Positions 47,901 through 58,570 of a DNA stretch of 64,000 nt are shown in pieces. The notes under the pieces are model-generated. The model had not been told where the DNA came from and made no database searches. It saw only the letters and a program-made list of their open reading frames with translations. Source of the stretch: Lyophyllum atratum (Eukaryota; Basidiomycota; Agaricomycetes; Agaricales; Lyophyllaceae); the NCBI GenBank assembly GCA_014905825.1, contig JACGCN010000013.1, positions 806,001 through 870,000 on the forward strand. Reading direction: 5' to 3'. Position numbers and translations under genes: made by a program. Every line of letters starts with the position of its first letter. Position 1 is the first letter of the stretch.

Positions 47901-50638
47901 CTCTGCGCCAAACGCGGCGATTTCGATCATTGCCACCATTGCCACCTCGCCCACCATCGCCGGCGTCACCTCCACGGCCACCGTCACCACCAGACCCGCG
48001 GCCCCTGCCAGATCTGCTGCGACGATTCGAGCGACACCTGCTGCTGTTACAGGAGCGAGACCTGCTACGGCGGTCTGAGCAGGACCTGCTGCGGGAACAA
48101 GATCTGTCGCGGCCGTCACGGTTTCCGCCATTTCCGCCATCGCCACCGCTTCCAGCGCGTCCACCGTCACCACCATTACCTCCTCCATCTCTACGAAGGA
48201 CGCGACCAGAGCGTCTACGCAGGACCCGACTAGAACGTTTACGGAGGATCGAAAAACTGCTAGAGCTGCTGCTGCTATGGGAGCTGCTGCTGCTATGGTG
48301 GCTGCTGCTGCTATGGGTGCTGTTGCTGCTATGGGAGCTGCTGCTGCTGTGGGAGCTGCCGCTGCTATGATGGGAGCTGGACCCGCTACTCGAGCTCGAC
48401 GAGCTGCTGCCCGAGCTGGACGAGCTGCTACTGCGGGAATGTGACCTTCCTCGACGATCGTCATCTCCACCACTGCCGCCATTGCCGCCATTTCCTGTGC
48501 GTCCACCAGCGCCGCCGTTACCTCCGCCGCTTCTGCGCCGAACGCGATTATCCTTGCCACCGAGTCCGTTTCCTCTGCGCCATGAACGAATCTTATCGTG
48601 GCTGTAACCTCCCTTGTCTCTGCGCAAAACGCGACGATCTTTGTCACCGTCTCTGTTTCCTCTGCGCCATGAGCGATGCTTGTCGCCACCGCCACCTCCT
48701 CCACCCCTACGGATTACCCGACTAGAGCGTTTACGGAGGATCGAAAAACTGCTTGAGCTGCTGCTGCTATGGGAGCTGCTGCTGCTATGGTGGCTGCTGC
48801 TGCTATGGGTGCTGTTGCTGCTGTGGGAGCTGCTGCTGCTGTGGGAGCTGCTGCTGCTGTGGGAGCTGGACCTGTGGCTGCCACTCGAGCTGGACGAGCC
48901 GCTACTCGAGCTGGACGAGCTGCTACCTGAGCTTGACGAGCTGCTACTGCGGGAATGTGACCTTCCTCGACGATCGTCATCTCCACCATTGCCGCCTCTG
49001 CCGCCATTTCCTGTGCGTCCACCAGCGCCGCCGTTACCTCCGCCGCTCCTGCGCCGGATGCGACGATCTTTGCCACCTTTTCCGTTTCCTCTGCGCCATG
49101 AACGATGCTTGTCGCCGCCATCACCTCCGCCACTTCTGCGGAGGATCCGAAGAGAGCGTCTATGGAAGTTCGAGCGGGACCTGCTACTGCTATGGGAGCG
49201 GAATCTGCTCCTGCTACGGGAGTGGGACCTGCTCCTGCTACGGGAGCGGGACCTGCTGCTACGGGAGCGGGACCTGCTGCTACGGGAGCTGGATCTGCTG
49301 CTACGGGAGCGGGACCTGCTGCTACGGGAGCTGGATCTGCTGCTACGGGAGCTGGATCTGCTGCTACGGGAGCTGGATCTGCTGCTACGGGAGCGAGACC
49401 TGCTGCTGCTCCGGGAGCGAGACCTGCTACCACGGGAGCGAGACCTGCTGCTACGGGAGCTGGACCTGCTGCTACAGGAGCTGGACCTGCTGCTACGAGA
49501 GCGTGACCTGCTGCTGCTACGGGAGCGGGACCTGCTACCACGGGAGCGAGACCTCGAATGAGACCTTCCTCGACGGTTGTCATCTCCACCGTTGCCGCCA
49601 TCGCCGCCGTTTCCAGAGCGTCCACCGCGGCCGCCATCACCTCCCCCATCTCTGCGCCAAACGCGACGATCTTTTCCACCGTCTCTGTTTCCTCGGCGCC
49701 ACGAACGATGCCTGTCATCCATATTGCCGCCGTCGCCGCCATTGCCGCCCCTACCACCACGTCCCCCATCTCCGCCATTTCCAGCTTCATCTTTTCCACG
49801 ACACTCGCCACGGCAGCCGCCACGGCAGCCACCCCAGCAGCCACCTCGGTCGCCCTCATCATTGCCACCGTTGCCACCGTCTCCGCCATTTCCACCTCGC
49901 CCGCCACGTCCGCCGTTACCAGCGCCACGCTCGTCCTCCCATCTACGCCGGTGACTTTTGCGGTCATCACCAGCACCAGACGAGCGCTCTCCACGCTTCC
50001 TATTTCCACCATTTCCTCCATTTCCACCATTTCCGCCTCGGCCACCATTGCCACCATTGCCAGCCTCTGACTTTCCGTGCTCCTCGCAATCTTCCCGGTC
50101 GCAACCTTCCCCGTCGCAATCTTCCCGGTGGCCGTCGTCATTTCCACCGTTTCCACCGTTCCCTCCACGACCACCGTCACCACCATTTCCGCCATTGCCC
50201 TCCTTGCATTCGAGCATATCCATCACAAATCTGGGGTCGCGCAAGGTGCAGCAGTCGCGAGAGAAGGTTACCATGCTGTCGGGGAACTCGGACTCGTTAT
50301 TATCGCAACGGAAATCGCGGCCGTCGTGCTCAATGCACTTTGACAAAAGGGAGACGAGAAGGCGGTGATTGACATCATTGGAGCAGTGGCGACCGCCCTC
50401 TTTTACGCGTCTAAGAGCCTCACGGGGGTCATTGAACGGCACGCCGAGAATGAAGCAGCGGGTCTGCGGGTTGAGAGAACAGTCGAGATCCTATGATCGA
50501 TTGCCAACATCAGCCGAGTTCAAGCAAAGTTCAGAGACTTGCACGTACTCTGAAGGACTGACGCGCCTCAAGTGGCTTGGCGAGGGCAGTGCTTCCAACG
50601 AGAAGGAAGAGGGGAAGGAGTTTATTCATCGGAGGCAT
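44989..50638 (-). CDS. Giant secreted low-complexity repeat protein (about 1863 aa)
   Basis: I know of no named family for this protein. Exon 1 (50549-50638) encodes a signal peptide, MPPMNKLLPLFLLVGSTALA, then KPLEARQSFR with a possible Kex2-like site. A 58-nt intron (GTACGT...CATAG) leads to exon 2 (44989-50490). Residues about 31-110 form a compact domain with eight Cys (DLDCSLNPQTRCFILGVPF, GGRHCSNDVN, FSRDCCTLRDPRFV). The remaining 1750 residues alternate three kinds of low complexity: GGNGGDGGRGG blocks, poly-Arg/Ser (RS) blocks and poly-Ser/His blocks, with short basic spacers such as RRVWRRGN. Near the C-terminus come KKMGKGMGKGMGKKMGKK and a final Gly-rich stretch. No membrane helix or GPI signal follows. 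It may be an extracellular structural, adhesive or condensate-forming matrix protein; that is inference from composition. Confidence 0.72.
45971..47311 (-). repeat. Three tandem 450/450/441-bp coding repeats
   Basis: Units start at 45971, 46421 and 46871, and a diverging fourth begins at 47312. Each encodes about 150 residues: LVKLSGNRPTVAKRGLDGNL, a poly-Ser/His block, a poly-Ser/Arg block, then RSIAGPGRGRKGG and a basic spacer. Copies are nearly identical over long stretches; the third is 9 nt shorter. All lengths are multiples of three, so the frame is kept. Confidence 0.88.
47400..48960 (-). repeat. Older diverged segmental duplications in the same gene
   Basis: The block coding for RDRSCSRSRSCSDRRSRS and RSGRGRGSGGDGGRGGDAG occurs three times (about 45560-45840, 47400-47690, 47900-48130). 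The block coding for SSSFSILRKRSSRV plus Ser/His runs occurs twice (about 48200-48450 and 48700-48960). This is a second, older layer of duplication around the 450-bp array. Confidence 0.7.
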
Positions 50639-53600
50639 CGTAAATCAAACGAGCGATAGATATCGAGTATCGCGATATCAAAGGCTGAGAGACTAAAGCT
50701 GAGGATGGAGAGTGCTGAGAGAGATTATGAGACTGACGGGGTATCCAGGAGTGGTTCCTCGAAGGATGGGGAAAAGTCATGAGTTTGACGCGCCCTTTAT
50801 AGGATTTCTGAAAGGACTCCGGATCGAGGAATTGCAGCGGAAGGGGGCAGATCGACAGCATATGACAGCTGCAGGTAACATTGTGAGACCTTGAGCCAGT
50901 CGAAAGTAGAATCCGAGAAAGCAGTTGTAACCTAAATTACAAGTTGTTGTGATCCCATTATGTAAGTATTTCCCACGTCGTTTCTGGAGGCCAATTCTCG
51001 CCCTGGTGACTCGCAACGTCGAACTTCGTCAGGGTATACACCGTTTCCTATGTGTATGACGAATTCTATGGTAAGTGTAATCCAGCACTCTGTCGATATC
51101 AGAACTATTGTGACGTCCACTGATAACTCATGTATCCGCTAATATCTCATGTTGCGGCATGTGGATAATTAGACCGGTCGGGCGTCGGCTGTCGTTGGAG
51201 CCATGATAATTGAAGGTGCTCAACGCCATCACATCTCCCGTTGCCACCCCTCGTGAAGAAATGCATCTATTGGCTTTGTTCCTAAGCGTAGAAGAATCTT
51301 TCTGAACCAACCCTCCTCGCCTGATCACTGTAGCACCGCCTCCGCTTCTGGCTTGTATGTGTCGCTTGTGCGTGCGTGTAGCCCTATCCCTTCCATTGAA
51401 CTCATCGGTTCCGCCACTCCCATTTGCCCAAGCACAACACTATCTCTATAGACACTTGATCTATTGGTGATAAGCAACAACGCAGCCGTAACACCCATCG
51501 TACATGCTTAGCGCTTCGGATGAAACATGGGATTCCTGTGCATTTGCTGCCTGCAGTTATTCCGAAGCTCCAGGGACCTTCGGCATGCACAATGTCAGAG
51601 TCCAAGTCAGTATCGTATTCTTCGGCGGACTCGGCAATCTCAGCGGGCGGCGCCCCGAAGATGGTTTTCAATTTCGAGACCTTTTGGCGTCATTTGTGGA
51701 TGCCGTGTGCTTACGCAGAGCACTTGTACGCTATTCTGGGTATGAGCAGCGGTATCATCCAGCCGCCTAACCTTGTACCGCTGCGCCTCGCACAAGGCTA
51801 TAATAGGATGGTGAGGACGCTCACTACTTTATTATTCATAATCTCATGCTTTGAGGCTTGGTGATGTATCCGATTCGAAGGTAAATCCGTTCACGTCCTC
51901 TCGAACCGCAGGAGTATTTGCAAGAAATTGCAGCAATTTGGTCAATCTAAACATTGACGATCTCTTGCCTGGTGGTTGGCCGTCATATCCGCGACGTTTA
52001 TGTCGGCGTTGCTACTTGTGGATCCCTTTTATCTGGCTCGAACTATCCTATCATGATGGACGTTGTTCCGAATACTGTCGCTTGTCTTGCTATTTATCGC
52101 GCTTTCTTCTCGGGGGATGTTAAATCACTTCTGTGCGGACTCATTTGATTGCATGCCGTTCAGACCACCATCCCCGTAATATTCGACGAGATCCATTCCC
52201 TGCCACTAGACAGTATCCACATGTCCTCGCCTCACATAACTAAAGGGTAAAAACGGGCGTTATGGCGCCATAGTAAAATTTTCTTAGTGTTAACGTTACA
52301 TTCCAGAATCCACGTTGCTAGGGCCTAAGTATCGCTTCTGGCATTCGTTTAGAAACGCTTCGCCGGCCACCTTATATTCAACACTTTGATCAGGTCCCTG
52401 TCCTGTATTGGATGATCATCGACGACGGCGGCCCGTGAGCTTTTGTTTGCCTCTCCTATCTCTTGCTCAATCAACTCGTTCATACATGGCCTGATCCGTT
52501 TGCAGGACTGGCGTCCCCGAGTCCCACCAGAACGCCCCGCTCCATGTCTTTCTCCAGATATATACCATATATCCCTCCTATACCTCTAGGATGTCCTAGC
52601 TTGGCAGGCAGCGCCGCCGCCGTCGATAGCTGAATCCTCAAAATTAACCTCCTTCCTAGCACTGCAGTTTATCATTTTCTAAGGGCGCCGAGATTGTGTA
52701 CACAACGGTGCCGACCATTCTGCGTACGCTCTGATCAGAATTCAGATGTAAGGTGTAGACCACCCGGGAGGCTCGCCTACAGAGGGTTCTAGGCGACTAC
52801 AGGCTCTAAGGTATTCGCGGACCTACTCTTCAGCATAATATCATTGAGCTAAACGAGCGCTCAAAGCTTCCGCCGGTTTGATTTTTTTTTTCGAGATTTG
52901 AAGTTTCTACTCGTAATTGTGGCTTACAAGCTCAGATCCTTTGGACCTGGCCAGACCTCACCCAGAAAGACCCTCATTCAATCTCTTGAAGTCCCACCGA
53001 GGTCATGAATCCTATTCAAGCCATTCCTATTCCTTTGGAGTCTGGTTTCACGATTTCTGCACGGGTCCCGGAATATTTGGAGCTTAACGCTAGAGACTTG
53101 ACAGCAAGCTTCATAGACAAAACCCTAGCTCAAGCAAGACGTGACGACCATGGGACAGAAGTTGGCCAACCGAAGCCAACTTGTGAGATCGCAGGAATCA
53201 AGATTCCTGGATCGTGGAGGCGGTAGAGACATGATTTGACCTAGAATTCTCATGTCAACCTTTCTTCTTCGTCGGACCGTGGACAGCGGCTGCATGCCGA
53301 CATCAGGTGGAGATGCCGAAGGAACTGCAGGCATTTGTGTCATGGATTCGGATCACAAGATGCGGTTGTGGAAAGCAAAGACCATAAATATATGTAGGGG
53401 AGGTACAAGATTCTCCCTTTCACGGTCCTGCTATCATTTAAAGAGCTGAGGGATCAGCTTACTTCGACTCCACCGGCTTTTCGGAGCTCCTTCTATTCCG
53501 CACTACGCTAAGGGAAGGGACGTTGGTTCTACGATGCGTGTCCATTTGTCTGAGAAAAGACCTGCGTCTGGTGTCATCGATCGACAAGTAATTCAGTGGT

Positions 53601-53822
53601 GATGTGGTGTTATTATATGCACATCGAGTACGAAACGTCATTGCCGTGTGATCTCCAGGCTTTCGGTGCGTATGGGCTGTGCGATTTCTCCTTGCACCAT
53701 GGGGCCCCGTATCCTCCAAGAAGAAAAGGCGGGTCCACACGAAGATTATTTACACTCTGGAATCTCTCACAGAAAACATATTTAAGCAGGACCATCCGAT
53801 GTGATCTTCGTGCCTCTTTGCC
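50639..53822. other. Three-kilobase stretch with no firm gene
   Basis: The promoter of the giant repeat gene lies at the left end. One weak candidate is a + strand frame from the ATG at 51520, or the ATG at 51592 (MSESKSVSYSSADSA), to about 51864. It encodes FNFETFWRHLWMPCAYAEHL and further exons could follow, but I recognise no family. Between 52150 and 53590 I see nothing coding that I can defend. Confidence 0.35.
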
Positions 53823-55096
53823 ATGCGCGTTGCAAGCCGTTTTCTACTCTTTTGTGCGTTCTCCCTTGCCGTCGAAGCGCAGCGCTTTGTGCGGTTCATA
53901 TCTACAGATGGTCGCGAATACACTGGTGACGCCATCCTTCCCAATAATACGACCGATGCCTCCAAAAGTACGAGTGCAAGAGTGATCCAGGGCGACATTC
54001 TTGGAAATTTCACGATCACAAAACAAGTCAAGGTGAATTCTCAACAGCATGTTTGACCGACACGAGAGTGACGTGTGCTCTACTCTCTAGTCGATCAAGA
54101 AGCTTCTTTCTCCTCTTCCAAACGAACGTGTAAGGACCGTTCGTTGCGTGGGTTTCAACTATGCCGCACACAACGGCGAGGTGACTCATAGCTAAGGTTT
54201 TATTCTCTGAATGTTGTTTGACCTACTCACAGGCGGGACAACCCATTCCTGGCTGGCCTATCCTATTCTTTAAACCTTTCACGGCACTCAATACTCCTAG
54301 CGACAATATCCCGATCAGCGAAGGCTACCAAACGCAGGGGAACTTCACCTCGACCATGGACTACGAGACTGAGCTTGTGGTTGTAATCAAGAAGAAGGCT
54401 TTCAACATCACCGATGAAGAGGCACTGGACCATGTGCTAGGTTTCTCTGTAGGTCACGACGTGTCGCATCGTGGCTGGCAGATCGACCGTGGTGGAGAAC
54501 CCCAGCCCCAATACTCTATGGGCAAGGGGGCCGACGGCTGGGCACCTTGGGGCCCCGCTATCGTTTCCACTAATATCATCCCCGATCCACAAACACTCAA
54601 TATATGGACGAAGGTCAATGGGGTCACAATGCAGAACGATACCACCGCCAACATGATCTTCGGCGTCAAGCACCTCGTGTCGTTCTTCTCGATGGGCACG
54701 ACCTTACTCCCTGGAGACGTCATTTTCACTGGAACGTGAGTATATTCCCTACAGCCGAAGGGTAGACCTCGTTGATTGACGGTTGCATTCACCACTGGCA
54801 GGCCGAGCGGTGTGAATCTCGGGAAGGCCAATCCAGTATGGTTAACCAACGGAGATGTCGTAGAAGTTGGCTTGGAGAACGTCGGTACATGCACAAACGC
54901 CCTCAAATACGTATGATTGCTAGTATTAGTGAATGGACACTCGCACCTGTTGTTTTCAACCGAACCATAGCTTAACTTTTAGCTGAACAGTGTGACTGCG
55001 CAGAAAGGTGTCGTCAATAACAATTTCAAAGGACCTCAAAGGACTCCCGGCGCGGAGGAGTCGGAGATGCCTTACCACGTGCCAATGTTACGTTGA
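53823..55096 (+). CDS. Fumarylacetoacetate hydrolase (FAH) family protein with signal peptide
   Basis: FAH-fold enzymes use a divalent metal to cleave or hydrate acylpyruvates and related diketo acids. The start is the ATG at 53823, and the first 20 residues (MRVASRFLLFCAFSLAVEAQ) form a good secretion signal, odd for a family normally cytosolic or mitochondrial. The core holds TVRCVGFNYAAHNGE, the metal box DYETELVVVI with both Glu, the Asp of GHDVSHRGWQ, SMGKGADGWAPWGPAIV, and LLPGDVIFTGT followed by PSGVNLGKANPVWL. Exons are joined by GTGAAT, GTGACT, GTGAGT and GTATGA donors, and the last exon ends YHVPMLR at the TGA 55094-55096. Length is about 330 residues with several N-glycosylation sequons (NNT, NFT, NDT), which fits passage through the ER. 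The substrate is unknown. Confidence 0.82.
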
Positions 55097-55573
55097 GTAC
55101 TAGTACTACTACTAGTAGTACTTGAACTTGAACTTCAAGTTATTGAAATCGAGGTTCTCCCGCATTGTCTGGTTTGACGTTTTTTAAATTGTGGAGCACC
55201 GGGGAGATGGGCATCGTAGAGCCATCGGGTCAGTGACTGTTCAGCTCCCTCACTTTGGTGGTCCAGCCGTGTAACACACGCATTCCGTAGAATACATAGA
55301 ATCGTTTATCTGATCTATCAAGAGAACTTGGAATCTCAGGGTTCTGTTGGTGCTACAGAAGCACCCAATCAGGTAGAGAAACGAGATGCCGACGTGAAGA
55401 GCCTGTGCCATCCTGACCCTGCGGTTCCTAGTGTATCAAGTATATGCAGGTCCGATGGCAGAGTCAGCCGGACCGCTCTACTCCCGATTGAATAATAACA
55501 ACCACATCGAGTACAGATTTGGATTACACGATTTCACAATTACATACGTACTTGTAGTAGTCCACAAGAAAAC
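55097..55573. other. Convergent spacer with a TAC/GTA palindromic cluster
   Basis: Directly after the FAH stop lies AGTACTAGTACTACTACTAG and its near-palindromic continuation to about 55140, resembling the (TAC)n tract at the LINE 3' end. The rest is presumably 3' UTR of the two convergent genes. Confidence 0.45.
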
Positions 55574-56808
55574 CTAATTGTTCTGGTAGGAGTCACGCCC
55601 AACCTTTATTTGGTCTGTTCGACCAGATACTGTCTGATTTTTGTAATTGTCACGGACTGTATCACGAGAAACCAAAACCCGCACATGGGTTTTATCATCC
55701 ACGGTTCCTGCAGTTTCCCGAGGAGACATGATATGAAGGGGTAGAGTGCTTCCCCCAAGGACTGACATCCTGTTGCGCGTTGCTTTGGCGGTACGGATAA
55801 TTATGAGATTGAAAGCGATTCCGGCGACGCCGACCTCCTGCAATATGGCAGTGTCAGAAATGCGGCAATGGATGCAGGGTCAAGATTTACGCACCGCGCT
55901 GGAGACAATGTATAAAGAATTACTCTTCGAGGTGTATGTCACAAACGTCAAGAACGCCATAACGGTGTATAATGCGCCGGATTCGATGATGACTTGCATT
56001 ACGTGCCTCATCATGTTATTACGATGGGACGGCGAGCTATGGTATGCAAACTCGTCGTGTTGCTGAGAAACCTTCCATATCGGCCAAACAAGAAGCCCTG
56101 GCTTTGGCTTAGTATGATACGCGTTGGTCCCAACGTAATAAAAAAAGTACCAGTTGTGATGACATTTAAGGCCACCGTTGACGCCCAAAAAGCTACTCCG
56201 AAGGGGTGAAGCTTGCTCGCGCTCACAAGGCCGTGCGACTTGAATGTGATCTCGTAGTAAACGAGAAAGACTGAACAGACTGTACCGCCCAGCCACAGCA
56301 GTATGGAAAATGCAACCACTAGCCATGAACGTGCGTAAACGACCCAACACCGATATATCTGCGCAGATTATGAGCGATTAAGAAAGTTCGTATATGGGTT
56401 CGATCCTACCAGCATCGCATCCCCAATGGTTGTTTGTGTAAGGAGCGTGGCGGACTATGTATGGGTCAGAATGGCGTAGAATATCCACAACGTGAGGAAA
56501 GACACCTTGAATATGACAGCCCAATTCGTTATTTCACTGAAGCTTTCGGTAACGCCTCCAGGGGGAGGCTGGACGAAGGCTCGCCAAGTAATAACAAAGC
56601 TCGTAGCGCTCGCCATAGTCGTGTTGAAGAGCATAAGCATCGCAACAATAACCATGCCATGGTTGAGCTCCCGGTATTTCTTCCATCGCGAGCCCGTGGA
56701 GAACAAAGAGAGGGCGGTGTGGAAAAAGGTGACCATATAGAGGCCCAAGATGACGCTCTCGACGAAGAAGGCGGCTATCCTGGCCTCGACTATCGTGATG
56801 GGGGCCAT
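55574..56808 (-). CDS. Orphan seven-transmembrane protein of the basidiomycete type
   Basis: The start is the ATG at 56808 (MAPITIVEARIAAFFVESV). Helices read, in order: ARIAAFFVESVILGLYMVTF, HGMVIVAMLMLFNTTMASAT, the segment VIFKSATLLTQTTIGDAMLI with YRCWVVYARSW, LVVAFSILLWLGGTVCSVFL, VAFWASTVALNVITTGLLVW, VIIESGALYTVMAFLTFVTY and EVGVAGIAFNLIIIRTA. The tail is polar and ends at 55574. GDAMLIYRCWVVYARSW is the family hallmark found in large numbers of uncharacterised mushroom 7-TM proteins, which may be sensors. A 51-nt intron (GTGTCT...ACATAG) removes an in-frame TAG, and a 53-nt intron (GTACTT...GCCAG) gives ITTGLLVWPIWKV. About five exons, 320 residues. No ligand or partner can be inferred. 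Confidence 0.78.
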
Positions 56809-57104
56809 GGTGAAGCAGAAAAAAGTGGGAGCAAAGCACGGCCCCGCTTTAAATCCAGAACCCAAGTAGATGGGCGAACTCGCCTCCTCTGCAGTGCCAA
56901 TGTGGAAACGTCGAAAAGAGAGTGGCGGACATAGCAGCTGGATCATTCATCAGCAATGTTATCTGAGTTTGGGGGATGCCAAACACATCCACCCAGCAAC
57001 CCATCGCGATTGATGTCATGAGCTTTCCCCATCAAGACCAGGCTCCTAAAACCAGACCGACTCGAACCGCGAGATTTCGCCTCATCCCACTGGCCACGTA
57101 TTGT
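56809..57104. other. Promoter side of the 7-TM gene
   Basis: This 296-nt interval separates the 7-TM start codon from the first copy of the 207-bp direct repeat. No coding sequence or clear promoter motif is seen. Confidence 0.4.
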
Positions 57105-57311
57105 TATGTAGGTGGGTTCTGGTGGCCACCAAGGTAACCTCCGGTGACCGGTCACGTGACCAATTTCGCCCGCCAAACATCTGGTCTGGTAACGTCGCCA
57201 CCCGACTCAGATATAGTGCCCTTAAATGGAAATATATCGTCTTTGAGTGTTGTTGGTTGAAGAGACTGAAAGAATTTCGTTCGAAAACTCGCTGATCGAG
57301 GTTTTCGAAGA
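57105..57311. repeat. 207-bp perfect direct repeat, copy 1
   Basis: From TATGTAGGTGGGTTCTGG to TTTTCGAAGA, this sequence recurs without a mismatch 789 nt downstream. It contains two overlapping perfect 12-nt palindromes, GTGACCGGTCAC and GGTCACGTGACC (57143-57160). Confidence 0.92.
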
Positions 57312-57893
57312 GTATCCAATCTCTTCATTATGTCTGATTGAACACTGATAAGGAGATGTTTTGGGGTTGTCTGAACAACTGTTTTCATTCTCTTCATTCT
57401 CATTGATCACTAAATAAGAAGTTGCATCCTTGATTGAAAGTCTCGAATTTCCCTTCGTTCACTTCAATCATGCTCATCGAGCTCTTCGATGACCTTTTTG
57501 AGTGTCGGTGATCGAAGAGACTGAAAGATTTTTGTTCGAACACTCACTGATCGGAGGTTTGCAAAAGTGTCCAAACAGTAGCTCAATAAATCATTCATTC
57601 TCTTCGTTCTCACTGATCATCAAATAAAAAGGCGCGTCACTTCAATCGCGCTCATCGAGCTCTTCGATGACCTTGATTGAACTGATCGGGGTGTTTGGTA
57701 GCGTCCCGAGGCGCCAAACATCGCTGGCAGGTGCCGTGATGCCGGTGCGCGGGTTTCCCCGTTCGGCCGGTTTCGTCATGTCTCAAATCGGCAATCGTCA
57801 CTATCTGCGTATATTCGGCTGGTGACCTCGCTTGGGTTACGCGGGGGTCACCAGCGAGGTCACCAGCGCGGGCTGGTAACCCGGTCTATACTC
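57312..57893. repeat. Spacer between the direct repeats with diverged internal copies
   Basis: The 582-nt spacer holds a diverged copy of the right part of the repeat (GATCGAAGAGACTGAAAG near 57511, compared with GTTGAAGAGACTGAAAG near 57256; about 250 nt period). It also holds paired words such as CTCATCGAGCTCTTCGATGA (57474 and about 57652). Near its right end CTGGTGACCTCGCT (57819-57832) and its exact complement AGCGAGGTCACCAG (57853-57866) can form a hairpin with a 20-nt loop. No open frame is present. Confidence 0.75.
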
Positions 57894-58100
57894 TATGTAG
57901 GTGGGTTCTGGTGGCCACCAAGGTAACCTCCGGTGACCGGTCACGTGACCAATTTCGCCCGCCAAACATCTGGTCTGGTAACGTCGCCACCCGACTCAGA
58001 TATAGTGCCCTTAAATGGAAATATATCGTCTTTGAGTGTTGTTGGTTGAAGAGACTGAAAGAATTTCGTTCGAAAACTCGCTGATCGAGGTTTTCGAAGA
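57894..58100. repeat. 207-bp perfect direct repeat, copy 2
   Basis: Identical to 57105-57311. The arrangement resembles short LTRs around a non-coding core, but the ends are not TG...CA and no primer-binding site follows copy 1, so the type of element is unclear. Confidence 0.92.
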
Positions 58101-58570
58101 CACTGCGGGCATGGGCTTATATAGTCTCCGATTTTAGTTAGAATATATTTTGATGATATTTAAGATAAGTTCACCCATTAATCTGCAGGGAAAATATGGA
58201 ATATATTTGCGATATCTTCAGACACATGTCCAAGGTAGAATCGACGTCTTTATCAGGAATATATTTATGATATTATCAGCTTTTACCCCTTAGCAAAATT
58301 CTGATTAAATTCCTAATTTTATTCCATTAAAGCGACAGATGATACATTGAACGCATTGTGATCGAAAGATCGAAGGATCTATCTCTGATATTAGCGATCT
58401 TGAAGCATCGGATGTATGAGGATGTATGGTGATCTTATTCAAAATACAATCCAACGTGTCGTGAACGTTGAGCAGGGTCGGGTCTATTTTTGGTAATTGA
58501 CAGTCGAGCATTGTGGCCGGGGTCCCTCGCACCCCGTGTAAGATCTGTGACCTGACCCGTGCCCATCGAC
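58101..58570. other. AT-rich block with GAATATATTT motifs
   Basis: GAATATATTT followed by a GATAT(T/C)-type word recurs three times at about 58141-58275. The AT content contrasts sharply with both sides. The block ends abruptly where the PL8 fragment begins. No gene is seen. Confidence 0.5.

Noticed and set aside
56390..56420. GGTTCGATCC B-box-like word as a tRNA gene
   Set aside because: No A-box lies at the right distance and no cloverleaf forms; the site is inside an intron of the 7-TM gene.
57105..58100. LTR retrotransposon or CRISPR-like array
   Set aside because: The repeats are not bounded by TG/CA, no primer-binding or polypurine tract is seen, the core has no coding capacity, and two 207-bp copies in a eukaryote are not a CRISPR array.
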